From assembly GCA_035943995.1 (NCBI GenBank), contig DASZBS010000031.1, forward strand, positions 13,502-77,501: a DNA stretch of 64,000 bases. The letters are read 5' to 3'. Source of the DNA: Vulcanimicrobium sp035943995 (GTDB lineage Bacteria > Vulcanimicrobiota > Vulcanimicrobiia > Vulcanimicrobiales > Vulcanimicrobiaceae). Every line of letters starts with the position of its first letter. Position 1 is the first letter of the stretch. Below, one piece after another: positions 36,901 to 44,643 of the stretch. The position numbers were made by a program, and so were the translations under genes. The notes beneath the pieces are model-generated. The model saw only the letters and a list, made by a program, of their open reading frames with translations. It did not search any database and was not told the origin of the DNA.

Positions 36901-39900
36901 TCATCCGACGCGTCCCATGGACGACGGCCACGGCGTCCGGCGTCTGCGCGGCTTGCGCTTCGACGAGCGCGTCGATGCGGCGGTCGCTCGGATACGGCGC
37001 ATCGGTGGCGTTCCACTCGAGGAGCATGAGGTTGCGCTCCGCCTCGGGCAGCAGCGTGAGGCGGTCGACGCGCTCGTCCTCGCCGTCGACCATCGCGGCG
37101 AGCAGCGTGCGCAGGTAGCCGGCATAGCGCTCCGCCGTCGCGCGGTCGAACAGGGCGGTCGCGTACTCCAAGACGCCGGTAATGCGGTCGTGCGTCTCGC
37201 CGACCTCCAGCGTGAGGTCGAACTTCGCGGTACGAAACGGCATGTGCAGCGAGTCGATGCGCAGCCCCGGAAGCACGACCTCGCCGTGCTCGTTGTTCTG
37301 CCATACGAACATCGCTTGGAACAGCGGGCTCTGCGCGAGGCTGCGCGCCGGGTTCACGATCTCGACGACATGCTCGAACGGCAGATCCTGGTGCGCTTGG
37401 GCGTGCAGCGAGAGGGCCTTCACCCGCACGAGCATCTCGCTCACGGTCGCGTCGGGCGCAACGTCCATCCGCAGCGCGAGCGTGTTGACGAAGAACCCGA
37501 TCAGGTCTTCGACCTCCGAGCGCGTACGGTTGGCCACCGGCGTCCCGACCACCACGTCGCTCTGGCCGGAGAGCCGCGAGAGCAAAATGCCCCACGCCGT
37601 CATCAGCGTCATGAACAGCGTCGTGCCGTGCCGTTGGCTGAGCGCTTTGATCTTCGCGGTCAATTCGGGCCCGAGATCGATCGGGACGTGATCGCCCGTG
37701 AAGTCTTGACGCTTCGGGCGCGGCCGGTCCGCCGGCAGCTCCAGCAACGCGGGCGCGTCGTGCAGCGCCTGCTGCCAGTAGGCGCTCTGCTCCCGCAGCG
37801 CCTCACCAGAGAGCCACCGCCGCTGCCACGCCGCGTAGTCGGCGTACTGAATCGAAAGAGGGGCGAGGGGATCGTCCTCACCGGCGCGATACGCCCGGTA
37901 CAGTGCGCTCACTTCGCGCATGAGCACGCCCATGGACCAGCCGTCGGACACGATGTGGTGCATCGTTATCAGCAAGACGTGCTGCGCGGCGCCGATCGCG
38001 ATCAAGCGGCCGCGAATCAACGGCCCCGCCGCGAGATCGAACGGCGTCCGCACCTCCTGCGCAGCCAGGGCGTCCACGCCCGCGGCGGCGTTCGGATCGT
38101 TGACCAGATCGTGCTCGATCAGCAGAAAGCCGCCGTGCACGGGCGCGACCCGCTGCACCGGCTCGCCGCCGGCGACGGTGAACGTCGTGCGCAGCATCTC
38201 GTGACGCGCGACGAGCCGGTCCAGCGCGCGCCGCAGCGCGAGGCGGTCGAGCTCACCGGTCAACCGCAATCCGAGCGGGATGTGATACGCTTCGCTTCCG
38301 CCGTCCATCTGCGCCAAGAACCACAGGCGCCGCTGAGCGAACGAGAGCGGCAGCGGCTCGTCGCGCCCCGCGCGTTCGATCGGCAGCACGGCGCTGCCGG
38401 TCGCACTCGCGATCTCGCGCGCGAAGTCGCACAGTACCGGATAGTCGAACAGCGTGTTGAGGTCGAGCTCGATCGCGAGGCCTTCGTGCAGGCGCGAGAG
38501 CGCGCGCAGCGCGAGCAACGAATGTCCGCCCAGGTCGAAGAAGTCATCGCGTCGACCGACCCGCGCGAGATCGAGCACCTCGCACCAGATCGCCGCGATG
38601 GCCGACTCGAGCTCGCCCGCCGGCGCTTCGAAGGCCTGCAAGACGTGGGCCGTGTCCTCCGCGGCGGGCAGCGCCTTGCGATCGACCTTTCCGTTCGGCG
38701 TCAGCGGCAGCGCGTCGAGCGCCACGTACGCCGCCGGCACCATGTAGTCGGGAAGCGCCGACTGCGCGTGCTGCTGCAGCGCTTCGGCCGTGACGGTTCG
38801 GCCGAAGCCGGACGTCGTGTAGTACGCGACTAGGCGCTTCTCACCCACGCTGTCTTCGCGCGCCACGACGACCGCATCGCGCACCGCGTCGTGCCGCATA
38901 AGGCACGCCTCGATCTCGCCGAGCTCGACCCGGAAGCCGCGGAGCTTCACCTGGAAGTCGTTGCGGCCCAAGAACTCGACCGTGCCGTCGGGCAGATAGC
39001 GCGCGAGATCGCCCGTCTTGTAGAGGCGGTCGCCCACGACGAACGGGCTCTGTATGAAGCGCTCCGCCGTGAGCTCCGGGCGGTTGAGGTAGCCGCGCGC
39101 GACGCCCGCGCCTCCCACGTGCAACTCGCCCGGGACGCCGGCCGGGACGGGCTCGCCGCGCTCGTCGAGCAGGTAGATCCGCACATTGTCGATCGGGCGG
39201 CCGATGGGCGGGTCGGCATCGACGCGCGGATCGCATTCGTGAAGCGTTGCGCACACCGTCGACTCCGTCGGACCGTACGCATTGATCAGACGCCGCCCCG
39301 GTGACCAGCGCTTCACCAGCGCATCAGTCGACGCTTCGCCCGCCACGATCAGCGTGCGCACCGATTCCAAGCGGACCCCGGCGGGCAGCGCGTTCAGAAC
39401 GGCCGGCGGCAGCGTCACGTGCGTGATGCGGTGCTGCGCGATGACGTCCACCAGCGCGTCGCCGGCCAGCACGGTGCCGGCCGCCGGAACGCAGAGCGAT
39501 GCGCCGCTGCACAGCGTCACGACCACTTCCGATACGCACGCGTCGAAGCTCGCCGATGCGAACTGTAACACGCGGCTGTGTGCGTCCACGCCGAAGTCGC
39601 GCGCCTGCGCCGTCGCGAGGTTGCACACGCCGCGGTGCTCCACCATCACGCCCTTGGGCGTGCCGGTCGACCCCGACGTGTAGATGACGTACGCGAGATC
39701 GTGCGGCGTGACCGCACCGCGCTCGAGATCGTGCTCGGGCAGCTCCGACCAGCGTGCGCCGTCGGCGTGCAGGTCGATAGCCGGCGCCGCGGTCCCGCGC
39801 AGGAGCTCCGCGACGGGCGACGGCACCGTGCCGCACGTCAACACGGCCACCGGCGCGCTGTCGTCGAGCATGGCGCGCAGCCGCTCGGACGGGTACGCCG

Positions 39901-41824
39901 GATCGAGCGGGACGTAGGCGCCGCCCGCTTTGAGCACGGCCAGCATCGCCACGATCGTCTCGAGGCTGCGTTCGGTGCACAGCGCGACGCGGCGGTCGGG
40001 CTGCACGCCGATGCTGCGCAAATAGCGCGCCAGCCGGTTCGCGCGTTCATTGAGCTCGCGATAGCTCAGCTGCGTGCCGTCGCCGGCCAGCGCGACCGCA
40101 GCGGGCGTCTTCGCCGCTTGCTCTTCGAAGAGCTCGTGAACGCAGCGGTCCGCGGCGTACGGCGCTTCGGTCGCGTTCCACTCCACCAGCATCCGGCGGC
40201 GCTCGGCCGCCGAGAGCACGCCGATGCGACAAAGCGGCGTGGACGGCGCCGATTCCAGCGCGACGACGATGTTCTCCAACGCGGTATGCATGAGATCGCA
40301 GACGCGCGCGGCGTCGACCGAGCCGTGCACCTGGGCCGTGAGCGTGAAGCCGTCGCCGAGGTCGTCCACGGCGAGCGTGCACGGATAGGTACTGCGCTCG
40401 CCGCCGTCGATGACGTCGATGCCGTCCCAGCCGCGCGGGTTGTCCGATTGCACGCGCCCGGCGTGGCGATAGTTCAAGCCCGCGCAGAACAGCGGGGCCG
40501 GTGCGGGGATCGAGCTGCAGCGCTGCGCAAGCGCGAGGGACGCGTGCTCGTGCTGCAGCAGCTGCGCCAGCAGCGCGTGCGTGCGGCGCACGCCGTCCTG
40601 CACCGCTTCGCCGTCGATGCGCACTCGCATCGGAAGCGTGTTGATGAACAGCCCCGTGGCGCGGTCCGACCCTTCGCCGCCGCGCATGCGGCCGAACAGC
40701 ACGGTGCCAAACACCACGTCGTCCCGGCCGGACACCGCCGCGAGCACGCACGCCCACGCCAAGTGGCACACGCTCGCCGCGCCGGCGCCGAGCGCGCGCG
40801 CTCGGGAGCGCAATCGTCGCGCCAAGCCGGCGTCGACCGCGAGGTGCGCCTCATCGGTCCCGGTGCCGTCGGTGCGCACGTCGCTGAGACCGAACGGCGC
40901 CGTCGGCTCCGTGACGCCGGCGAGCAACTCCCGGAAGAACGCCTCATGCTCTTCACGGCTCACCCCCAGCCGCGCTTGCGCGACGAAGTTCCGGAACGGC
41001 GCAGGAACGGGCAGCGTATCGCCTTCCCCGCGCAGATACGCCTGTACTTCCTCCAGGATCACGTACAGCGTGGTGTGGTCGACCGCGAGGTGATGGAACA
41101 GCAGCGCCATCACCCACGAGCCGGATGCCGCGTCCTGGGCGACGGCGGCTCGCATGAGCGGCGCCTCGCGCACGTCGAGCCGCTGCGTCCGCGGATCGCA
41201 TCGTTCCGACAGCTGCTGAACGGCATCGCCGAGCGCAGGGTCGACGACGGCCTCGTGCACGCGAAGCGCGGCCTCGCGCCACACGACCTGCGCCGCTTCA
41301 CGCAGTCCTTCCCACACGATCGACGTGCGCAGGATGTCGTGCCGGCCGATCACGGCCCGCAACGCGGCGAGAAATCCATCCACCCGCGCGCGCGAGTCGA
41401 AGCGCAGCATGATCCGCACGACGAACGGATCGCGCTCGGCGTCGAGCAGATGATGGAACAGCAGACCTTCCTGTAACGGCGCGAGCGGGTAGATGTCCTG
41501 AACGTTGCGCGCGCCGCCCGGCACGGTCTGCACGACGCGATCGATCTCCGCTTGTGACAGATTGACGAGCGGCAGCATCTCCGGCGCGATCGACGCGAAG
41601 CCCGGTTCGATCCGGTTTGCCGGCACGTGGACGATGCCGCTGTGCGCGTCGATGTGCCCGGTGGCGCGTAGCCGCTCGAGCAACGCGCCCCGGTTCTCGC
41701 GCAGGAGGGAGACGAACGCGGCGTCGAGCGCATCCTTCCCACCTCGCACGACGAGCTCGTCGCCTGCGATGGAGAGCGCAACGTCCTTCGCCTGGAGTAG
41801 CGCCAGTAGCTCGTCGATCATCAT
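33914..41824 (-). CDS. NRPS-B: docking-C(dual-like)-A-T-C-A-T-C synthetase
   Basis: 2636 residues. Residues 1-55 look like a TubC N-terminal docking domain (E-L-L-A-L-L start, helix-rich end). Then a C domain with the dual E/C-style entry D-I-Y-P-L-A-P-L-Q-E-G, a long His motif HHLLDAERD (from 124) and a second motif HHLAVDH (244-250), predicted to epimerise the incoming Thr and condense it. First A code DASTIAAVCK (Tyr or beta-hydroxy-Tyr); second A code DLLWIGGTLK (no match I recognise, Val-like ending). The other C domains have HHIVSDG and HHILSDG. The protein stops immediately after the last C domain; its partner A domain is the dead one at the start of NRPS-C. Start ATG has GAGGAT about nine bases upstream. 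Follows the beta-hydroxylase gene by 18 bases. Confidence 0.93.
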   Translation of the reverse strand: MMIDELLALLQAKDVALSIAGDELVVRGGKDALDAAFVSLLRENRGALLERLRATGHIDAHSGIVHVPANRIEPGFASIAPEMLPLVNLSQAEIDRVVQTVPGGARNVQDIYPLAPLQEGLLFHHLLDAERDPFVVRIMLRFDSRARVDGFLAALRAVIGRHDILRTSIVWEGLREAAQVVWREAALRVHEAVVDPALGDAVQQLSERCDPRTQRLDVREAPLMRAAVAQDAASGSWVMALLFHHLAVDHTTLYVILEEVQAYLRGEGDTLPVPAPFRNFVAQARLGVSREEHEAFFRELLAGVTEPTAPFGLSDVRTDGTGTDEAHLAVDAGLARRLRSRARALGAGAASVCHLAWACVLAAVSGRDDVVFGTVLFGRMRGGEGSDRATGLFINTLPMRVRIDGEAVQDGVRRTHALLAQLLQHEHASLALAQRCSSIPAPAPLFCAGLNYRHAGRVQSDNPRGWDGIDVIDGGERSTYPCTLAVDDLGDGFTLTAQVHGSVDAARVCDLMHTALENIVVALESAPSTPLCRIGVLSAAERRRMLVEWNATEAPYAADRCVHELFEEQAAKTPAAVALAGDGTQLSYRELNERANRLARYLRSIGVQPDRRVALCTERSLETIVAMLAVLKAGGAYVPLDPAYPSERLRAMLDDSAPVAVLTCGTVPSPVAELLRGTAAPAIDLHADGARWSELPEHDLERGAVTPHDLAYVIYTSGSTGTPKGVMVEHRGVCNLATAQARDFGVDAHSRVLQFASASFDACVSEVVVTLCSGASLCVPAAGTVLAGDALVDVIAQHRITHVTLPPAVLNALPAGVRLESVRTLIVAGEASTDALVKRWSPGRRLINAYGPTESTVCATLHECDPRVDADPPIGRPIDNVRIYLLDERGEPVPAGVPGELHVGGAGVARGYLNRPELTAERFIQSPFVVGDRLYKTGDLARYLPDGTVEFLGRNDFQVKLRGFRVELGEIEACLMRHDAVRDAVVVAREDSVGEKRLVAYYTTSGFGRTVTAEALQQHAQSALPDYMVPAAYVALDALPLTPNGKVDRKALPAAEDTAHVLQAFEAPAGELESAIAAIWCEVLDLARVGRRDDFFDLGGHSLLALRALSRLHEGLAIELDLNTLFDYPVLCDFAREIASATGSAVLPIERAGRDEPLPLSFAQRRLWFLAQMDGGSEAYHIPLGLRLTGELDRLALRRALDRLVARHEMLRTTFTVAGGEPVQRVAPVHGGFLLIEHDLVNDPNAAAGVDALAAQEVRTPFDLAAGPLIRGRLIAIGAAQHVLLITMHHIVSDGWSMGVLMREVSALYRAYRAGEDDPLAPLSIQYADYAAWQRRWLSGEALREQSAYWQQALHDAPALLELPADRPRPKRQDFTGDHVPIDLGPELTAKIKALSQRHGTTLFMTLMTAWGILLSRLSGQSDVVVGTPVANRTRSEVEDLIGFFVNTLALRMDVAPDATVSEMLVRVKALSLHAQAHQDLPFEHVVEIVNPARSLAQSPLFQAMFVWQNNEHGEVVLPGLRIDSLHMPFRTAKFDLTLEVGETHDRITGVLEYATALFDRATAERYAGYLRTLLAAMVDGEDERVDRLTLLPEAERNLMLLEWNATDAPYPSDRRIDALVEAQAAQTPDAVAVVHGTRRMTYAELDERANRFAHYLRGIGVRPGSRVALCMQRSAELVVAELAILKCGAIYIPLDEHAPAERQSFMLADSGVEIVLSLRGQQVARAASVRRIDVDEVTLDGCDAAAHVLERGSDSPAYILYTSGSTGRPKGVVVSHRAIGRLVLNNGFAEFGPSDRFGFGSNPAFDLSTLEVWAPLVTGGCVVVIDREVYLDARALAEAIERENVTALWLTTTLFNEYSFAIPDALGRLRFLIAGGEQNDPQAFARMLRGARKPDHLIHGYGPTEATTLATTLEVTAVPDGTTNLPIGRPIRNTRAYVLNDQLEPMPVGVPGELHIGGLGVAQGYWNRPELTAERFIPSPFVSGDRLYKTGDVARYLPDGTIVFLGRNDFQVKIRGFRVELGEIEARLAQHPSVRDAVVVAREDIPGDKRLAAYYTPNGSAGPAAAEALRAHMVATLPDYMIPAAYVALDALPLNANGKVDRKALPAPNGTAYVSEAYEAPAGDTEIAIGQIWCELLGLERVGRRDDFFKTGGHSLLAVRMLSRVRETLRSELRLDDVFEAPVLADLAALVRPAQRSALPAITPVDRDRPLVASFAQQRMWLSAQIEGVSETYHVPLGWRLSGRLDRAALRRALDRLVARHESLRTAFDVVNGEPVQRIDPAERGFGLLEHDLRGRPGAAAELEELVAREASEAFDLQAGPLVRGRLIALSSDEHVLLITMHHILSDGWSVGVLVRELSALYRAYHDGADDPLVPLPVQYADFAAWQRRSLAGETSLEQSAYWRQTLSGAPALLELPTDRPRPVHQNFAGDHVPVELSASLTAQLRAFSLRHGTTLFMTLLAAWGMLLSRLSGQEDVIVGVPVANRTRTEVEGLIGFFVNTLALRLDFSGDPTVGEVLARVKSRTLQAQAHQDLPFEQVVELVNPDRAAAHTPLFQVTFVWQNGGGGDDRLLAGVRSAPVYTASRFSKFDLTLELGEANDRITGGLLYATALFDRATMTRHAGYLRTLLEGMVAE

Positions 41825-41842
41825 TGTCCGATATCCTCGAGC

Positions 41843-43465
41843 TCAGTCGAAGCTTGCGATGCCGTGGAGCAGCCGCGCCTCGTATCCGGCAGCGCGCGCG
41901 TTCCGCACGAACTCGTGCGCCGTGAGCAGCTGCGGCGAGTCGGCACTCATCGCGGCTCCCAGCAGATGCCGCACCCAGGGCTCGAGCCCCATCCCGTAGC
42001 AGAAGACGCGCGTCGCCCCGAGCACCTCGGCGACGCGAAGCGCCCGCTTCGCGTCGCAGCCGTGCGAGCGGCGCGATTGATTCCGCTGACGCGACGGCGG
42101 CGACGGCAGCAGCGGCCCGCACGTCCACGACAGCGGCCCGCCGACGTTCTCGGTGCCGATGAACACCGAGTCGACAGCGCCGACCGCGCTTCGCACGACG
42201 CTGTACATCTGGTCGTTGAGGCAGTCCGAGTCGGCGCCGAAGAACGCGCACCGCTTCCCCGTCCGTACGGCGTACGCGTTCTTGGAATGGGCCAGATCCG
42301 AGTGCTCGCCGAGGAACGGGATCGCGATGATCTCGCCGTCGGGGAACGGGATGCTGTCGAGCGCGTCCATCTCGACGACGTTGCGGATGTTGCAGCGCTT
42401 CGCGATCGACTTGAGCGACACGTCGCCGTAGACGAACCCGGTCGCGCGCGGCACGAGCAGCGTGCCGATGCGCGGCGCGAGCCGCATGAGCGTCTCGAGC
42501 GCGAAGTGGTCGTGGTGGTTGTGCGTGATCGCGACGTAGTCGATGTGCTCGGGCAGGTCGTCGAAGCTGTACCGCGGCTCGCCGCCCCCGCTCGGCGTGA
42601 CCGAGATGACCGGATCGGTGATGACCGTGGTGCCCTTCCAGTGCGTCATGACCGACGCATGGCCGAGATACGTGTAGACGTTCGACGGGCGCCGCGCCGT
42701 CACAGGCGCCGCGGGGACGAGCAGCTGCGCCAGCGACTCCGCGTCCTCGTCGGTTAGCTCCAACCGTTCGCGCAGCTCGGAGAACGCAAGCGGCGCGGAG
42801 CTCAGCTCCGTGATCGCTTTGCATGCGTCGGTATCGAACGGCGTCGAGAAGAACTGCTCGCCGCCGCCGCCGCCGGGCAGCCGGGGCGTGTTCATAAAGT
42901 ACGGCCGGTCGGTGTCGCGGTTGAGGCTGAACACGCGCAGTCCTTGCGACTCGCGCCGGTAGAGCGGGCTGTGATAGGTCAGCGGCTCGATGAACCGCAC
43001 GTGCGGCCGGTGATGGTAGTCGTACACGAGTTCGACGAACGGGCGGAAGCGCTCCGAAACGCGTCCGTACCACGGCGCGATCGCCAGACCGTCCGCGGCG
43101 TCGACGGCGAACGCGTTCAGGAAGGCGGCAAGCTCTTCGGCGAGCTTCTTGTTCTCGTCGAACACGCGCAGGCTGTCGTCACGGAGCCGTACGACGTCGG
43201 CGATGCGCGACGGCGCGATATTGACGAACGGCCCTCCGCTCAGGTGCGGATCGGCGGCAGCCTTCGCGTGGCTCTCCGGCTGCTCGATGTACGAGTTTAG
43301 CAGCGCGAGCTGGTAGTTGGTGAAGTAGAGACTCGCGGTGACCGGCGGCAACAGGTACGAGAACGCGCACCAGTTGGCGACGAGCGGCTCCACGACCGTC
43401 GATGCGGCCAGAGTAACCTTGTCGAGCGCCAGAACGTCGCCGGCGACCGGTGGAGTCGTTTGCAT
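41843..43465 (-). CDS. CmlA-type diiron amino-acid beta-hydroxylase
   Basis: 540 residues, close to CmlA of chloramphenicol synthesis (~530). An N-terminal ~240-residue domain with L-T-Y-H-S-P-L-Y and L-N-R-D-T-D-R-P-Y-F precedes a metallo-beta-lactamase fold. Metal-site motifs: H315-N-H317-H318-D319-H320, G-E387-H388, A-D412-S and I-G-T-E439-N. The stretch P-L-S-W-T-C-G-P-L-L-P and the end Y-G-M-G-L-E-P-W-V-R-H are also CmlA-like, from memory. Such enzymes hydroxylate the beta carbon of a carrier-bound amino acid, often aromatic, using O2 and two irons. Lying just upstream of NRPS-B, its best substrate is Tyr on the first NRPS-B carrier. A simple hydrolase role is unlikely given the large N-terminal domain. 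Confidence 0.9.
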   Translation of the reverse strand: MQTTPPVAGDVLALDKVTLAASTVVEPLVANWCAFSYLLPPVTASLYFTNYQLALLNSYIEQPESHAKAAADPHLSGGPFVNIAPSRIADVVRLRDDSLRVFDENKKLAEELAAFLNAFAVDAADGLAIAPWYGRVSERFRPFVELVYDYHHRPHVRFIEPLTYHSPLYRRESQGLRVFSLNRDTDRPYFMNTPRLPGGGGGEQFFSTPFDTDACKAITELSSAPLAFSELRERLELTDEDAESLAQLLVPAAPVTARRPSNVYTYLGHASVMTHWKGTTVITDPVISVTPSGGGEPRYSFDDLPEHIDYVAITHNHHDHFALETLMRLAPRIGTLLVPRATGFVYGDVSLKSIAKRCNIRNVVEMDALDSIPFPDGEIIAIPFLGEHSDLAHSKNAYAVRTGKRCAFFGADSDCLNDQMYSVVRSAVGAVDSVFIGTENVGGPLSWTCGPLLPSPPSRQRNQSRRSHGCDAKRALRVAEVLGATRVFCYGMGLEPWVRHLLGAAMSADSPQLLTAHEFVRNARAAGYEARLLHGIASFD

Positions 43466-43498
43466 CGTGCCTTACAACCTCGAGAGATGACGAGGGGC

Positions 43499-43524
43499 AA
43501 CGGCGGCTCAAAGAGGCCGCCGTT
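43499..43524 (-). terminator. Stem-loop between the exported unknown and the beta-hydroxylase
   Basis: Perfect 9-bp inverted repeat AACGGCGGC / GCCGCCGTT with an 8-base loop. A smaller stem GCCGC/GCGGC follows at about 43,545-43,558. There is no U-tract, so this may be a processing, stability or weak termination structure rather than a rho-independent terminator. Confidence 0.4.
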
Positions 43525-43563
43525 CGTGTCCTAAACCGGCTAGCGCCGCTTGCGCGGCAAGCG

Positions 43564-44436
43564 TCAGCTTTGCTGAAAGACTTCGGGCGGCAGCGCGCTC
43601 GGGAACTGCATGTCGACCAGGCGGTAATGCCACGTGCCGTGGTGCATCGAGACACCGAAGGCGCGTATCGTACCGTCGAGCAGCCCGTCCGTCTGCATCC
43701 AATAGCCGCCTACGTTCGCATAATGCACTTCGACGGTGCCGTGAAACCCGAACGCGCTCGGCGTCGCGAAGCGCATCATGCAGAAATTCATGGACTGGAG
43801 ATCGACGATCACGTCGGAGAGCTGGTGATGCGGGTCCTTGTCGCGCCGCGTCAGGTGCAGCGCGCGACCGGAATCCCCATTGGGACAGGGCGCGCTGCCG
43901 CGGTCCTCGATGTCGTAGATCGCCGGCCCCATCACCGATACCATTCCGATCGATTTCAGCACGGGACCCGGTGTGGGCGTGGGCTCCACCGGCGGCGGAT
44001 CGTGCGGAGGGGCTGGATCTTGTGATTCCAGCATTCCTTGGCGCAGCGCGCGGTACGCACCATACCACGTCGGGTCGAAGAACGATCGCTGCGAGAGGAA
44101 GCGGCGGCCGTCCGACCCGTTCACGATCTCGCTTTCGTAATCGTACGTTCGATGCCGCAGCGACCAGCGCTCCGGTGCCGTGCCGTGGCGGATGTTCAAC
44201 CACACCTGCCCGCCGGACGTCGCGAGATCGACCTGCAAGCCTTCGCTGCTACTCTCCAGCCGGTACGCGACGTACCGCGGCTGCGGAAGCGCGCTCATCG
44301 CCGCGAGCGTTCTGACGTACACTTCGCGCCCGGACGCGGGTTCCACCGCGGCGGCGGAGCGCGGAGCGCCCAAAACGACGGCGCTACAAACCGCCGCAAA
44401 AAGAAGTGCCGGATGCTTCAAGGTCTTCACCATCAT
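43564..44436 (-). CDS. Exported protein of unknown function
   Basis: 290 residues; I do not recognise a family. It has a clear Sec signal peptide (basic start, hydrophobic core, A-A-A-V at ~29), and a Pro/Thr linker P-P-V-E-P-T-P-T-P-G-P in the middle (~145-160). The rest is beta-rich with many aromatic residues (G-Y-W-M-Q-T-D-G near residue 240), reminiscent of periplasmic carrier or lipid-binding folds, but that is only an impression. Two ATG codons start the gene after GGGGA. It sits between the exporter and the beta-hydroxylase on the same strand, so it could serve export, self-protection or binding of the peptide; nothing proves a link. Confidence 0.75.
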   Translation of the reverse strand: MMVKTLKHPALLFAAVCSAVVLGAPRSAAAVEPASGREVYVRTLAAMSALPQPRYVAYRLESSSEGLQVDLATSGGQVWLNIRHGTAPERWSLRHRTYDYESEIVNGSDGRRFLSQRSFFDPTWYGAYRALRQGMLESQDPAPPHDPPPVEPTPTPGPVLKSIGMVSVMGPAIYDIEDRGSAPCPNGDSGRALHLTRRDKDPHHQLSDVIVDLQSMNFCMMRFATPSAFGFHGTVEVHYANVGGYWMQTDGLLDGTIRAFGVSMHHGTWHYRLVDMQFPSALPPEVFQQS

Positions 44437-44505
44437 GTTCCCCGCAGATGTGGTTTCCGGGCCGTTTTTACCGGCTCATCGATGCGAAACGGCCCACCGT
44501 ACTTA

Positions 44506-44643
44506 AAGTGCACGTGAACCGTACCTCATATGTCGTTGCCCCGAATTTCGCAAATTCACGCCGTTCTCTCCAAATCCTGCTGATTTCTCTTGGTGCACTT
44601 ACGCGAAATGTACGGTCGCATCGAGAGTAATAGATCGTACATT
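44506..44643. promoter_or_regulatory. Inverted repeats in the MFS/exported-protein gap
   Basis: Two perfect 8-bp inverted pairs: AAGTGCAC (44,506-44,513) with GTGCACTT (44,593-44,600), and AATGTACG (44,607-44,614) with CGTACATT (44,636-44,643, ending at the MFS stop). The 206-base gap is less GC-rich than the genes and is the only sizeable gap within the NRPS cluster, so it probably carries the promoter for the rightward-lying but minus-strand beta-hydroxylase/NRPS genes. The repeats may be operators; no regulator gene is present. Confidence 0.35.

Noticed and set aside
8497..41824. Repeated segments between modules as mobile elements
   Set aside because: The repeats coincide with homologous C, A and T domains and reflect module duplication or conversion.
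41843..43465. Simple metallo-beta-lactamase or resistance hydrolase
   Set aside because: The ~240-residue N-terminal domain and CmlA-like metal motifs point to a diiron hydroxylase.
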